DNA of 64,000 nucleotides from Protula sp. h YS-2021 (lineage: Eukaryota; Annelida; Polychaeta; Sabellida; Serpulidae): NCBI GenBank assembly GCA_949752745.1, contig OX457034.1:5884264-5948263 (forward strand), in the 5' to 3' direction. The notes under the pieces were generated by a model, which was not told where the DNA came from, ran no database searches, and saw only the letters and a program-made list of their open reading frames with translations. The position numbers and the translations under genes are program-made. Below are positions 34,437-48,395 of the stretch, piece after piece (position 1 is the stretch's first letter; every line of letters starts with the position of its first letter).

Positions 34437-34910
34437 TATATTCATTATTGCTGCAGGGTTTCTATTCCTGATCTCAAGGAAACATGTTTTTTTTCTATTT
34501 GAAAATTGTTACCCGACCCTAAAAATATGAATCTGATGAAGTACAGCGGAGAATCCTATACACATTAAATCCGCCAGGTGAGCAGGAGGTGCGCGCTGGC
34601 TTATGATATCATTTATTGGGTCACTTTACTATTCTTGAGGACGAGTTCACGTCACAACCTTACATCCACCAATGAGAATTAACATTTTTATCACGTGATC
34701 AAAAAGTGCCAGTGCTTGCGTCAGGGCAAAACGCATATTTTTTCTCTGTTTTATACCAAATATAACCGGGTATTTTTCTTGTTCTGGGCCGATTGCATAC
34801 ATTTTGCCCTACTTGTCACATGCCAGAAAGTTAGTTCTTTAAATAGTTTTTACCGTTTAGAAAAATTTTATTACTTAACTTAAATATCGAAGGATTTGTA
34901 TTGGAATAAA

Positions 34911-35982
34911 CAGGGTTGGGTTTCTACCAGGTAGAAACCCTTTTTCCCCTACCGTGGGTAAAAACTAGGGTAATAACCCGGGAAAAAGGGTTTTTACCCG
35001 GTAGAAATGGTAGAAATAGGGTAGAAACCCCCTTAACAACAACTTACCACAACACCTTTGGGTATCTATCCGATCTACTTGTAAGTTTACATCCATATTT
35101 TATATCTATAGTTCATATCCACAAACAACGCGATTATAAAAATATTGTAACACAAAAATTGTCTAGCTAACAGTCTTTATACAAATCTAAACATTCTACT
35201 AAAATGTGACGGGTGCATTTAATAATCCACTTCTTTTGCTCCTCGGAGCATGCGATAACAGAACACTAATTTTGATGCTTTGTCGTTGCCCAATCTGTTT
35301 CTGACTTTAGAATGAATAGCTAATTGTGTATTTCCACACCTGTGACATTTAGCATAGACTTTGGTATCCTTTGTGAATTGAGTAAAATGTTGCCATACTG
35401 AATCCCTTGGTCTGCCACCGTTATTCATGTTGAAATTTATTTTCAACGTTTTCTAAATTTATTTAATTTCCACTAAATACATTCAAAAGCTTAACTGTGT
35501 TTAGAAGCCTCAAAATACAATACTTTTGATTTCACAAAAACCATGTATTATATAGACCCTCTTAAGATGTTTAACTAACAAACGGATGTGACCATTTCTA
35601 ACATCAAAGTAGTATCGCGCTGATGTTTACCGATTACTCCAGGGAAAACACATCCCTTTGTCAGGTATTACTTCTTACATAAATAGTCTGTTCGTTAATA
35701 TCACAAGACCATTGCATAAGAGCAACTGCACAGCATACATAAGAAGAAATATTTGACAAAGGGATGTGGCTTCACGTGAGTAAAGTAAACAGTGGTGGTG
35801 GATATGAATTGCATGAAAGATAATTACCACCAGTACACAAGTTTGTGTGCAAAGATCTGAGAAATAAGCGCCGCCAAGTCCATGGTAGAAACCCCATGGT
35901 AAAAACCCTTTTTACCGTCCGGGTTTTTTACCCGGTAATTACCATGGCATTTACCCACTTCGGTAGAAACTTGCCAACCCTG
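34911..35982 (-). mobile_element. hAT transposon, internally deleted
   Basis: TIRs CAGGGTTGGGTTTCTACC and, inverted at the right end, CAGGGTTGGCAAGTTTCTACC (one break). A perfect 8-bp target duplication GGAATAAA lies at 34903-34910 and 35983-35990. The only coding remnant is the short frame at 35219-35446. The near-intact ends suggest it could be moved by a related hAT transposase elsewhere in the genome. Confidence 0.93.
35219..35446 (-). pseudogene. hAT transposase remnant, N-terminus fused to C-terminus
   Basis: 75 residues. The start carries GRPRDSVWQHFTQF and KVYAKCHRCGN, the first half of a BED zinc finger (W, aromatic, C-x2-C). It then jumps to RNRLGNDKASKLVFCYRML, the hAT C-terminal dimerisation segment. 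The whole catalytic core is deleted, while the frame stays open with its own ATG and stop. Confidence 0.8.
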
Positions 35983-35990
35983 GGAATAAA

Positions 35991-37134
35991 TAATAAAACA
36001 GTGCGAGAAACTCATTATGCTCTCAGTTGCCCACAAAGCATTGCATGAAGGTGTCCGCAAGAATCATAAATATCCGAAGTCTTTGCTTGGACTATATCCT
36101 CGTTTGATGCATTCCAGTTTGAAACAGTTTTTGTTAATAAAGAGTTTCTATATCGTGTGTGGTACAGTTGATAATTTAATAACATTTACGGTACTATTGT
36201 TTCTCATATTTTCAAACACAATATTATCCGATATATGAATACAGAAAGATTTTGCTTTGATTCTACGTGGATTTTGGCTTCGTTTCAGGTACAGTTCAGG
36301 ATCAACCGGTACCAGCCCTTCAGCGATCTTATAGAAACACGTTAATCTGCTTTTGGTCGTTCTAATTACATGATTTCTTGTAGTTTACTCAACAGAGGGG
36401 CGGTGATGGACTACGGTCACTCTAGCTCCAAGAAGCGGTGCGCTAAAAAGTTTCCAGGCACCGCTTCAAAGCCTCGCTATATAACGATAAGCAAGTCAAC
36501 TGCGCTCGTTTTGAGGCAACCCCTGTGGCTCATTTGTGCGAGATTCAACGACCCATAAGTTTTTATTGGCATTTGCTAAAGGCCCTCAAAGTACAACGGT
36601 AACCATATACAACTTCTGTGTTACGCTTTCTTTAAAAGAAAATAATACGGAAATAACCCCAAATCTTCCGCAATAATTGACATTTGTTTGTATACAGGGA
36701 GCATATATACTTTATTACGTGAAATAGTAACAACAATTTTCTGCAATTATCCACCAAAAAACTTTTAAATTGATACTTCAAAAAGAACGTAAACATAACA
36801 AGTCAAATATGGTGGGTGCACCAAATAAATTTATACGTAATTCTGCATCTATCAAATATTTAATAAATATTGTTCAAATAAACTATAACCCCTTCATTTA
36901 AATTTTCGGTCCCTTGACTTTGGTCACGTGACATTTAAAGGCCAGAATGTAAACAAAAATTTGACAGGTGGATGCGGAAGTTATTTTTTCTGAACCAATA
37001 AAAAATAAACAGCACACTAAAAACTTTTCCTGTTTTACAAAAAGGGCATATTGGGCATGAACTTTCTGTAGATGTTTGAATAATAGGGGCTGGTATGCAG
37101 GATTCGTGCCTGAAAACATGTGAAATTGACCCCT
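35991..37134. other. intergenic, no gene recognised
   Basis: AT-rich. A plus-strand frame at 36370-36558 was considered but has no recognisable domain or clear splice context. Confidence 0.5.
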
Positions 37135-37500
37135 ATAAGCCAAATCACACTTTCGGTGTTTCGAATAAAATGCATAAGAATTTTTAATTTCGACTGCGTG
37201 GGAACCGGGTAAAGAAATGAAAGAAATGATAGAAAAATATGGAAGAAATATCGCAAAAACAGCTCATACTCGGAACATAAAAGAAAATGAAACTTGAAAC
37301 CATTTGTTAAAACTTTTAATAAGTTTTTAAAATATCAAACGGGTTGTTAAAAACCCGATTGCTCTTTCGTGCAAGAGAAATTTGACATTTAGGTGAAATC
37401 TCTCTATCATTTCTTTCATTTTTTACCCGGTTATTTTATTCGAAACGCAGGAATTTTTGCGCATTTTTATTGGGAACGCCCAAAGTGTGATTTGGCTTAT
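37135..37500. mobile_element. long-TIR MITE, copy 2
   Basis: Ends TAAGCCAAATCACACTTT at the left and AAAGTGTGATTTGGCTTA at the right are near-perfect inverted repeats extending about 100 bases (GAATAAAATGC, GAAAGAAATGATAGA). It is 366 bases long and can fold into one long hairpin. Confidence 0.8.
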
Positions 37501-40500
37501 TAGTGGAACAATGGAAGGCTTCGTAGTTCTGACACAGAGTTATACTAAGTTATACAAGTCAGAGCTACTCGGAGCTACGGTCACTCGAGACTAATCGTTT
37601 TTATGTGATCATAAAAATTATGCGCCATAATTTATAATTTGAAGCACCCTTTCTAAAATAACACAATCAGCCCAATTTGTTGGTCCCAGCGGACCCTTTC
37701 TATCTTCTTAGGACATAGGAAGACCACAAGGGTCATCTAGAACTACCCAATTTGTGCGCCCAAACTGGCAAAACTGACATCAAATGACAAGTTCTATTGC
37801 AGGACCTATATGACTTTTGCTGTCATAACTGCAAGATGTTGCTTATTCATTATGTTTCAGGACTGTTTCAAACATATTTTCACGATACACATCGGTGCAT
37901 ATTCTTACCATAATACTGCTGGATCGAATTCTTCAACAAAATTGGTCTTTTCACCGTCGTTCTCTGGAATTATTTTAAGATTCGAGTCGCTACATATGTA
38001 CGTATGATGTTGTGTTTACACTGCAAATGCACTCTGCAAGCATGCTTGCGAGTTCAGGGACACGTGAATATGTATTCACGTGAACCGAAAACATGTGTGG
38101 AAAATATCCAAAACATTTCACATGACACCGAAAATATTACAGCTTCCAAGCAATTCTCAAAACGTTTTGAATAAATGCACTCTCCAGGCTAACTTCATAA
38201 ATGTCGTTGTTGTAAAACATTTGACTTCCGGTTAGATACCGTTAAAGAGGTTGTCTATTAGACAAGCACGTCTGAATGTGTGTTTCTGTCCAAAAGCTGT
38301 GTGCTTTGTTTCCATACGGTTGCTCCAACAGATTATAGTACAATACTGGAGTTGGTTTTATAAGAACCAACTGAAGATGGGAAGTTTACTCAGATTAAAA
38401 TCAATACACTAGATATGCATACAGATTAAAACCTACGCACACTTCTTGTATGTTCTTTCGAACAAATTGGATATTTCCAGGCCATAGAAGTGTTATACGG
38501 CCTTATTTACAAAATCTAAATCGGTTTCACAAATTTTATTTTTGTCCAACTCTTTCATATGTGCGAAATTGATTCTTGCTAGATTGCAGTTGTCTTATAA
38601 GATCTCTGGCCTCCTTCAATCTTTAAAAATTAACAACTAAGACTCACCTAACTGATAAGTGTGATGCTACTGCTTATTTGAAGCACTTGATATATGGTTT
38701 TACAGCAGGATAGATTGGGTACTTGGGGATCAGTCTTCATGTAAACTCATTTAAATTTTTATATCATTAAGATTCTGACGAAAAAAAACAACTAGTATAT
38801 CTGTAAAGTTCGATGTCGAGATATTTTGCCAAGCTAAGAACTATATTTAAGTGTTTTCTGTGACGTTGTGTTAATATTCTTTAAGCCTTTCTTTAGTAAT
38901 TTCCAAAGCTCATTTGAAAATTTTGTTAGTGTTCACAGTTGTCGACTCGATGCTTTTGTCTTAATTTTTCCTGTACCACATTTAACTAGGATTGTGAAAC
39001 GGCCAAAAAAATGTAGCGATTATATTAACAAATTTATAGTAAGAATTTGATATATTTGTAACTTTTCAATTTTTGCAAGTTTTGTTAACCTCTTTTAGCA
39101 GTTTTAAAAGACGACACAGCGAATAAGCAGTGACGTGGTAACTACTGTGTACAAAAATTAAGCTAAATTGTTAATGCGTTGTCAAGATTATTTAAAACAG
39201 CTCACGGTCTATTTTCAAATGTTGTGAATTTATGATCATACAAAATAATTATTGAAAAGCACATTAAAATTGAAATAGCTAATAAAATAGAGAACATTAT
39301 AAGTTTCCAATATATATACAAACATTATTCTTGCTAAACCACATACTATCTTTATTTGATATGAAAATAAGACATGGTAGATATTTACTTTGGGATTTAA
39401 AACAATTTCACATACAATAAAAGGGCAACAAATATTAACTGTTTCAGCTTTGCTCTGCATATGTTTAAAATATTACGCAAGTGTGGAGACGATTTGTATA
39501 TTTCAGTTTGGTCGACACTGTATCCAGAAACTTTGATAAGTAGCCCAAAATCAATATGATGTCCAGATATTTGAATTCATCCTTTTACTTTATACAAACA
39601 TATCCGGTGATTTGTAAGTCACTTGTAGTGATTTGGAAATAAACAGAAGAATTACTTATTACTTATATTTTAAATCAGAAAAGTAATATATATTGCAAAC
39701 TAAAAGAAAACTAAAGAGCATTGCTTTTCCACCTGCGATACTGGCCAAAATCATTAACACCAAAAGATATAAAAAATTTGATTTCGCAGTTCTACAATCC
39801 TTTGAAAACCTTTCTATAACATTTTAACTCATTTTGTATGCATACTTGTATCAGAGTAGCAGTCAAGATTACACTTTTGCGGTAAGTTCAGAGGCCCTTG
39901 TCTGCCCTGATACTCAGTTTTGGAACAGGAATGTTAAGCACTGTTGAAATTTCGTCAACAACATTCTTTGGCCTTTCCTCTGCCTGTTAAAGAAAAAGAT
40001 CAATAACAATATATTAATAAGAAACACAGTTATGGTTTTTCAATATACAATTTATAGGAAACACATATGGAGTTGTCTAGTATTGTGGGCAATAATGGAA
40101 GCTATTGCAGTTTTAGGATGTCTTTATACCCTCCAATCAAATCACAGCACCTTCTTTGCCTTCCCTATTTTAGTGACCCTTCAAGGGGATGAAGAACAAG
40201 GTAATTTTCCGTACTCTGCAATAACTTTTGTACAATAAACCACCTTTTGATTATAATGGGCAAATTTCATACATCTACAAAACATATATTTCCCCTGAAA
40301 TAAATTTAAAAGCTGTGAAACTATTTCTGATTAAAATAGCACATGCAAAATTATCGACAGTCAAACACAGATTTCTGTCTCCCATGTCCCTCTTTCTAGG
40401 TGGAGGGGACAGTAATAAAAGAGATTTCATATTCATTTTATTATCACACATAATTATTGAAGCATTGTTTAACATTAACTTAAATAAGTATTTATATGAC

Positions 40501-43500
40501 CGTTAAATACACGGCATTGTTCAGTGTGATTTCTCTTTTATTGTTGCTGCACATTCTCACCTAAATCAGTAATCATTTCAGTCGCGTTTGTCGACTTTTT
40601 CGTCATAATCGGACAAAATAATGACACCTTCAGTTGTATTTTACCGCAAGCAGATTACATGTTCTGTAGTTGTTTGTAGTACATACAACAATCCCGCAGA
40701 TGTTTCTTGGTTCTTCTTCATATTTTTAGTAGTTATGTTATTTTACATACCTTTGCAATTTTTCCGTCATTTTATGAGCAGTTTTGATAACATCCAGTTT
40801 AGTTATGATAATCTCACCAAAAAAGTTCTGACGTCAGGCAGATTAGATTAAGACAAACAATTATACTTGCTTTCGAGAAATATCTGTTTATACGAAGTAC
40901 TCAGATAATAAAGCAATTTTTAGCATTATGCACCGAGGCATTGTTTTTACCATGCCTGTCCCTTATCCTGGATTGGCAAATACAAATACACCCCTTTTTT
41001 TAAACTGAATGCGGGTACCATTGTAAACCTCAATCCCAAGCGGGGAATAACTTGCCTACTAAAGAAAACGCTGTTTCACCACAGAATATATTTATGATTA
41101 CAAGCGAGGATACACACACGTTACCACAACTATAGAATTAAAACTAGACACGTGAGAAGTGTGTGCACATGATTTTTGAGCCCCTTTTTGAGCCCCTTTT
41201 TGTCGTGGAGTATAATATACAGCTGGTGTACATGTTAAAAATTTTCCCCTTACTGTCCCAGAATTACATCCCTTTCTCTACTTTTTTTTGGCACGTATGG
41301 TAACACATTTGGTACCAGATGCCAACCCCTGACCCAGGATGTATGAGGTAGCGTGGAAGCATAACGGTCTTTGTTTTTTTGCACCGGTATAATTGGAAAG
41401 AAAGACTTCAGAAATACATCTACGCGGTATATTATAGATAATCTACAGTATTTTGCGATTCGATCTATTTTCCGGATACATAATTGGTTAGATGGAAGAT
41501 CGGCTATTTTGCTTCTTTAAGGCAGATTAATAAAGAATGAAACAACTCTGAGAAAATTTAGCAATAAATATTCACAACATTTAGGATAAAAATTAAAATA
41601 AAAAAATTGAAACTTTAAAAGAACAAGCAACGGTTCGTTATAGTACATAAAGCTGCTTACTTCGTCAAGCCCATTTAGTCAAGCATATCTGCTAATGTTC
41701 TTTTAACAGTGACTGCAAGGTCTTTAACACTTTTTTAACGTTCAGTAATGTTGGCAAAACTTCAGCAAATACTGATAGGGACAACAATACGAACAATACA
41801 AGATGGTTGCTTTAAGAAGTGCTTAAAGGTATGCAGTGACAATTATACAGCTTTTCCATGATCCACACAACCGGCAAAACTAAATACAGGAGTATATGTT
41901 TGCTAAGAGTCATCTTTTCTTTGACCTTTAAACAACATATCTGAATTGTTTTTGCCAAGACAGACTGTCTCAAAACAATGAGCAAGGTGTGAAAAATTTC
42001 TTCAGAACTGTCAGCGTAGAGGAATTCTTTATGCATCACCGCGTATTGTTTCATCATCCTCAAAGTATTGAATTTGTTATAGACATATCTATAAACAAAA
42101 GTAACATGAAGATCTATATGGACGTAAGATGCCTAGAAGGTTGGTGGCAGTCTATTTCCCCCCCCCCGGTGCGGTACAACAATATATGGACGGCATAGGC
42201 CGTATCATGCGTGGAATACTGGGTCGTCACAATAACTTAAGAAATTACCAAAAGGTTTGGCGTCGACTGCACGAGAACAGCTTATGTGCATGCCTCCGTA
42301 TCGAGGCGACACACTTGAGCCCGAAAAAAACCCGGCAAAACTGATTACATGAAGTAGATTACAATTGCGGTGGGATCTAGAAAACTTCAGATCAGTACTG
42401 CTTTCGGGCTATTCTTGGGCTGATGGCCGAAATCACGTATGCTTGCGAAAAAGTAATTGACGCACAGATTTTTGTTGCAAGAGATAGGCAGACGCACTTT
42501 TGGTCTGCATATATTTTTCTCCGTGATATCATGCTGTTTCAACAGCACAATCCACGTCTCCACATGCAAAAAAGGACTAATTTCTCGATAAATCAACGCC
42601 ATAAGGTGGGTCAACATACTCACCACAGAGGACTTATCTGGTTACCTCGACAAGAAGTCACCTGGTCTAGATGTGCAACCAATCACTCGCCCAGAATCCC
42701 ATAGAAGGCTTGGTAGGGAAATGGGATGTCATATGACGATACAGAACAGGTAAACTGATCAACGGAATACACGGTATAAGCCACGAACGGTCGTAAATGT
42801 TAATGACAATTTTGCAAAAAAATTAAACCACACCTTTTTCACTTGAGCATTGACTGTTGACAAGTTAGATTAAGTGTCCACGTACTTTTTAAATCATCAC
42901 TTGAGCTATTCTATTCTATTATAATAACCTCTCTTTACATTTTTAAGTTATGGGTATTTTAATACTGTTTGAAAACTGATATAAATAATATTAACTTAGA
43001 CTAAAAGAAAAGTGACACAAATTTGATTTTCAGTTAAAAGACAAAAACTGAGGTTTAAGGTGCTTGAGGGAAGCGACTAACACTAAATTTTACGCATTCA
43101 CGAACAATCACAGAAGTTTAGCTGAACTTAAGTTCCTTGATGAACTACGTCAATGAGAAATACCATAGTATCAGGCACATGCCTATGGGAGTTAATAGAC
43201 TCTCTCCTAGCAACAGGCACTCGCCAGTGGGCATTATTAGAAAATACCCTAGCAACAAGCACACGCCGAAGGGTGTCAGCACAAAACTACACAACATTCA
43301 ACAGCTAAAGGAGATGTCAACGGAACAGTTTTATGCTCATATATTATGATCATCTTCACTTCATACATCAATTCAGATATATATAATAAATATTTGGAAG
43401 CCAACGAAGCAATGCGCCACAAACGTGCTGATACATTTATGCAACTAGATAGTACCGCAAACACGATTCTTATAAATAATGAGTACTGTAAAACATCATT

Positions 43501-44560
43501 AAATAAATGGCGAGCACTGTAAAGCCATAACAAAGCGACACAATTCGATAAAGATCAACTTCATGGTATTCTTTTTCTTACACTTGTAAGTAGAATATGG
43601 ATCGAAAAATTGGGCATGTTTTATGGCATTCTTTCAAATGTTTACACCATGCTTTTTTGTTTGAAACAATAAGGATATCGGTTCACAATGTTGGTGAACG
43701 CAGACCTAAAGATCTATTTTATGGATCAAAGAAGTGTATTTTCTCAATGGGCCCGGTATTTTCACAAACATGAAATCTCTTTATAATTTTGTTTCCCACA
43801 ACATAATCTACATAGGTGTGTGTGCCCTTCTAGCTTCTTTTGTCACTGTTGGTCAGGATGTGACCATAATCGAATTAATGGCCTTTCTGCATCGCAGTTA
43901 GGGACATTTTAATCTTAAAAAGATCAGGTGAAAATAATGGTCAAACAAAAAAAGGATTATTTTGATCCATTAATTGCTCTTAAATTCTACATGCTATATG
44001 GTGCTCGACTGTATCTGTAAATCCTCCAGAGCAGTTTGACCATTGATAACCCTTGAACGCTTTTGGTTCCCGACTTCTACTTCAAGTTCATCGAAAAAGA
44101 ACAACAAGCAAACAAACAAAGCTGTGTGACCTTGGATACTGCCAGAACATAATACTTATTGTCTTTAAAAAATCTAGACGTCTTCAAATGTTTGCAGTAC
44201 ATGCTCTGATACTGAGTATAAAGCAAGTATACGACTCCTCGAAAAGATTTCTTACGAACTTCTTTTTTTATCAGCGAAATAATACGTAAATTCATTCCAA
44301 AGTGTTGAAAAATAAATAACACTCCTACCGAGTCTGAACCTACAATATTTTGGAGCTTATGTAACACGTTTGTCAGATATTCGAAGGGCTGAGCCCCATC
44401 CCCTCCAAACCCCACTCCCCTTACTTCTCATCGACGTTTCTTTCAAGTCATGGCTCTTGTAATATCAACTTCTGCTATGTAAAAGCCAGGATAATAGATT
44501 AAATACGAATTTCTGGCGATCTCACAAAAGTAAATTTCAAAGAACAATGACGTTGCATTA
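37501..44560. other. AT-rich intergenic region, no gene recognised
   Basis: About 7 kb with no minisatellite and no recognised coding exon. Short frames (for example 40032-40238, 42129-42344, 44077-44415) have no domain I recognise. This stretch differs from the rest of the window in having almost no tandem repeats. Confidence 0.5.
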
Positions 44561-44579
44561 GGCCTAAAAACGAAAACAA

Positions 44580-46393
44580 TCTGGCAAAAATTGCTTGCAA
44601 AAGAACCATTTTGAAAAGCTTGGCTAGATTTTTAAAGAATCAACAAAAAATGTAATTTCTCGAAAAGAGCAACATCTAGAGAACATTCCTACAAAATTTT
44701 AACCAGATCCGGTCAAAATCGTGCGAGAAGAAGTATTTTGGATAATGGCTTCCAAAATTTTTTAATGCCCCCCCCCCATTTAGGCAACTTTTGGCGGATC
44801 ACTAAGAGATAAATTTTCGAAAGAAGACCGTCTAGCGAACATCTAGATAAAATTTGAAGGCAATCCGAGGAAAACTGTAGGAGAAAAATCATTTTGAAAA
44901 CTGGCATTCAACAAATAATAAATCCCCCCTTCCATTGTGCCAATTTTGGTGGCTCGCCCAAAAAAGTAATTTTCAAAAGAAGACAGCCCAGCAAATATTT
45001 AGGTAAAAATGAAAATTGGCAACCCAATCAAAACTGAGAGGAAAATAACCATGGAGAAAATTGGCCAGCAAAAAATAGTAAAAATACACCTATTTGGCCA
45101 ATTTTTGGGGGTCGGCAAAAATTTCAAGGGAGGCCTACCCAGAAGACATTCGCACAAAATTTAAAGGCAGTCTGGTTCAATTGTGGGATTAGATGCATTT
45201 GGAAAATTGCTTACCAAAAAATGTAAATGTCCCCGGTTGGCCAAGTTTTGGCGGATCGACAAAAATAGTAACTTTTCAAGAGAGAACCTTCTAGGGAACA
45301 ATCGTTCAAAATTGGAAAGAAAATCTATCAAAATTGTGGGAGAAGAAGCCAATTTTTGAAGGATTGCCAGAAAAGTAATTTTTCAACACATGACAGAGTA
45401 GTGAACCTTTATGCGAAATTCGAACGCAATCCTATCAAAACTTTAAAAAAAAAAAACCTTTGAAAAAGTGGTTACCTAAAACTTTGGTAAATTTCTTGCG
45501 GATCGCCAACAAATTTCAAGAGGCGCCTACCTAGTAAACATTGGTACAAAATTTGTACGGGATCCGATCCAATTTGCGGAAGTAGATGCATTCTGAAAAT
45601 TGGCTTTCAAAAAATTTAAAACACGGCCCCGTTTCAGCCAATTTCCCTTTGGATCGCCAAAAAAGATTTTTAAGACGGGACAGCCTAGTGAATATTTATA
45701 ATATTTAATTTGTTACTCGATGTAGTAGGTTATTTAATTACATAAAAATATGTTTCAGACATTTAAAAAATGCGTACGTACGCGGAAGCCCGGACCCTAC
45801 CTCTCCCTCCCGTATACGCAGTGCGTACGCACCGAACGTGATCCCCTCCCCTTCTATGCGTATGTACTTTATGGATGACCCCTAAATGCTCCCCCCCCTT
45901 TGGCCAAATATTTGGCGATTGGCAAAAAAGTGAATTTTTAAGAGAGAACCGTCTAGGAAAAGATCGTACAAAATTGAAAAGAAATCCTATCCAAACTGTG
46001 GGACAAGCATTTTGAAAATTGGCCACGAATAAATAAAAAAATACCACCAATTGGTAAATTTTTGGTGGATCGCCAAAAAAAAAGTAATATTTCAAAAGAA
46101 GCTTTCCCAGTGAACATTTATGCAAAGTTCGAAGACAATCCGATCAAAATTTCATGAGAAAAAGCATATTGAACATTGCCGCGGAAAATTTAAAACGGCC
46201 CACGGCCCACGGCGGATTGCCGATTTTTTTTTCAAGACAGGCCTGCCTAGAGAATATTAGCACAAAATTTGAAAGGAATCCAGTCAAATTTGAGGGAGAA
46301 GCATTTTAAATAAAAGTTTACATACGTTCATACAGACGACGGATACCACCTCTACTGATGTGATAAGACCAGCCCGACGAAGTCGACTTGTCT
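44580..46393 (+). mobile_element. Helitron-like element, copy 2, 5' end not found
   Basis: Diverged units as in copy 1 (GGCGGATCGCC, AGAAGCATTTTGAAAATTGG). It ends ACAGACGACGGATACC then the hairpin remnant GACCAGCCCGACGAAGTCGA and TTGTCT. The starting palindrome is missing. It is interrupted at about 45770-45892 by another sequence. Confidence 0.6.
45770..45892. repeat. short insertion ending ACTTTATGGATGACCCC
   Basis: It contains GCGTACGTACGCGGAAGC, GTGCGTACGCACC and, at its right end, the complement of GGGGTCATCCATAAAGTAC. This motif resembles an end motif I recall from repeats of several invertebrates. Family not identified. Confidence 0.4.
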
Positions 46394-47180
46394 AAAATGT
46401 AGTTCCTCTCTTTATGATTACTATTTTCGGAAATTCCCAGTGGATCTTCAGAGTGAGAAGTATTATACACAACAGACTGAGCAGTCGTAGAGGTTGGCTG
46501 TTGGACAGCAACGAGTTCACAGAGCCGTCTGGCACTTAACTTGTATATAACAGAAGCATGCAAGCGCTTACTACAGTATGTAATATGCACCCCGTAAACA
46601 TTTGGTAAGTATCAGGTGTTAAATAAAGACCCAGTTCTAGTTCTATCCCCTCCCCCAATCTTTGTAGCTTCAATGCTATCGTCTCTGTGGGATAGTTTTC
46701 AACCCAAGCCATGATCTTCAAAGAACCCTTGTGGTGTTTCCTCCTACAACATACACAAAATCAATCGATCAATCAATCATGCATTCAATCAATCAATCAT
46801 TCCGATTTTTCTGTTAATAAAAATGTTTAGGCAAGTTTGCTTTTTCCCTAAGAGAATTAGATCCATAATGCCTTTATCCAGTACAGCGACTGCTGCTCTT
46901 TTCAAACCGTTAAAAGTGAATGTTTTAGTTCAACGCAACCATGCAAACTAAACAAGAAATATAAAGCGCATAGGATGTGGAGAAATCAGGTATAAGGCAC
47001 TAATCAGGCATAAGGCATTGGTTTTAGGCATGTTTTGGCATGGGATTCGACAATGGGTGTTGGGTATTCGGCCGGGTTTTGGGTGCTATTGATTTTCGAT
47101 TTGTTATTTTTTGTGCTTTTTTTTTTTTGTTTTGTTTTGTTTTTTTTTTTTTTTTTTGGGGGGGGGGGGAATTCGGTGCG
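46394..47180. other. intergenic, no gene recognised
   Basis: Includes a CAAT-type run (46760-46800) and a poly-T/poly-G stretch near 47120-47170. A minus frame at 46536-46721 has no recognised domain. Confidence 0.45.
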
Positions 47181-47350
47181 GTGTTCGGTGCTTTTGATAT
47201 TCGGTGCGGTGTTGGGTGCTTTTAATATTCGGTGCAGTGGTGGGTGCTTTTGATATTCGGGGCGGTGTTGGGTGCTTTTGATATTTGGTGCGGTGTTGGA
47301 TGTGTTGATATTCGGAGCGGTTTCGGGTGCTTATGATATTCGATGTGGTG
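47180..47350. repeat. about 30-bp GGTGCGGTGTTGGGTGCTTT array
   Basis: Five to six units containing GATATTCGGTGCGGTG, starting beside the poly-G run. Confidence 0.85.
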
Positions 47351-47399
47351 TTGGGTGCTTCTTGCATGCAATTCGTTTTCCATCCCTTCACAAGTACAT

Positions 47400-48395
47400 T
47401 TGGTACTGGTACATACGGTACTGGCGCATAAGGTACTGGTATACTTAGCACTGTTACACTTGGTGCTGGACATTCGCTACTGGTACAATTGCTATTGGCA
47501 CAATAGATACTGGTACATTCGGTACTGGTACGCTTGATACTGGCACACCTGATACCGGTATACTTGGTATTGGTACACTTGGCAATGGAACATTCGATCG
47601 GTACTGGTACACTTTGTATTGGTACACTTGATGCTGGTACATTTGGCACTGGTACACTTGATACTGGTACACTTGGTACTGGTACATACGGTACTGATAC
47701 ACTTGATACTGGCACACTTGGTGCTGATACATACGGTACTGGTACAGTTAATACTGGTACACTTGGTGCTGATACATACGGTACTGGCACACTTGATACT
47801 GGTACATACGGTACTGGTACACTTGATACTGGTACATACGGTACTGGTACATACGGTACTGGTACACTTGATACTGGTACACTTGGTACTGGTACACTTG
47901 GTACTGATACATTCGGTACGGGTACGTTTGGTACTAGTACACTTGGTGCTGGTACATTTGATACTGTACACTTGGTACTGGTACATACGGTACTGGTACA
48001 CTTGGTGCTGGTACATTTAGTACTGATACATACGGTACTGGTACACTTTATACTGGTGCATCTGGTACTGGTACATATGGTACCGGTACACTTGGTGCTG
48101 ATAATACGGTACTGGTACACTTGGTACTGATACATACGGTATTGGTACATACGGTACAGGTACACTTGATACTGGTAAACTTCGTACTGATACATTCGGT
48201 ACTGGTCCACTTGATACTGGTACACTTCGTACTGATACATACGGTACTGGTACACTTGATACTGGTACACTTGGTACTTATACAAACGGTTCTGGTTCAC
48301 TTGATACTGGTACACTTAGTACTGATACATACGGTACTGGTACACTTGGTACTGATACACACGGTACTGGTACACTTTTTACTGATACAAACAGG
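47400..48395. repeat. 15-bp array (ACTTGGTACTGGTAC)
   Basis: About 65 units with variants such as ACTTGATACTGGTAC and ATACGGTACTGGTAC. Many contain GTAC palindromes. Frames are open on both strands because the unit is 15 bases. Confidence 0.95.

Noticed and set aside
36370..36558. Possible coding exon on the plus strand
   Set aside because: No recognised domain, no convincing splice sites, and short length.
40032..40506. Two overlapping plus-strand frames in AT-rich DNA
   Set aside because: Typical length for chance frames; composition like the surroundings and no domain.
42129..42704. Candidate short gene fragments
   Set aside because: Some local loss of AT-richness, but no recognisable motif or splice structure.
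47104..48315. 403-residue Tyr/Gln/Val-rich frame, silk-like look
   Set aside because: Produced by the 15-bp GTAC array and poly-T; no signal peptide or start context.
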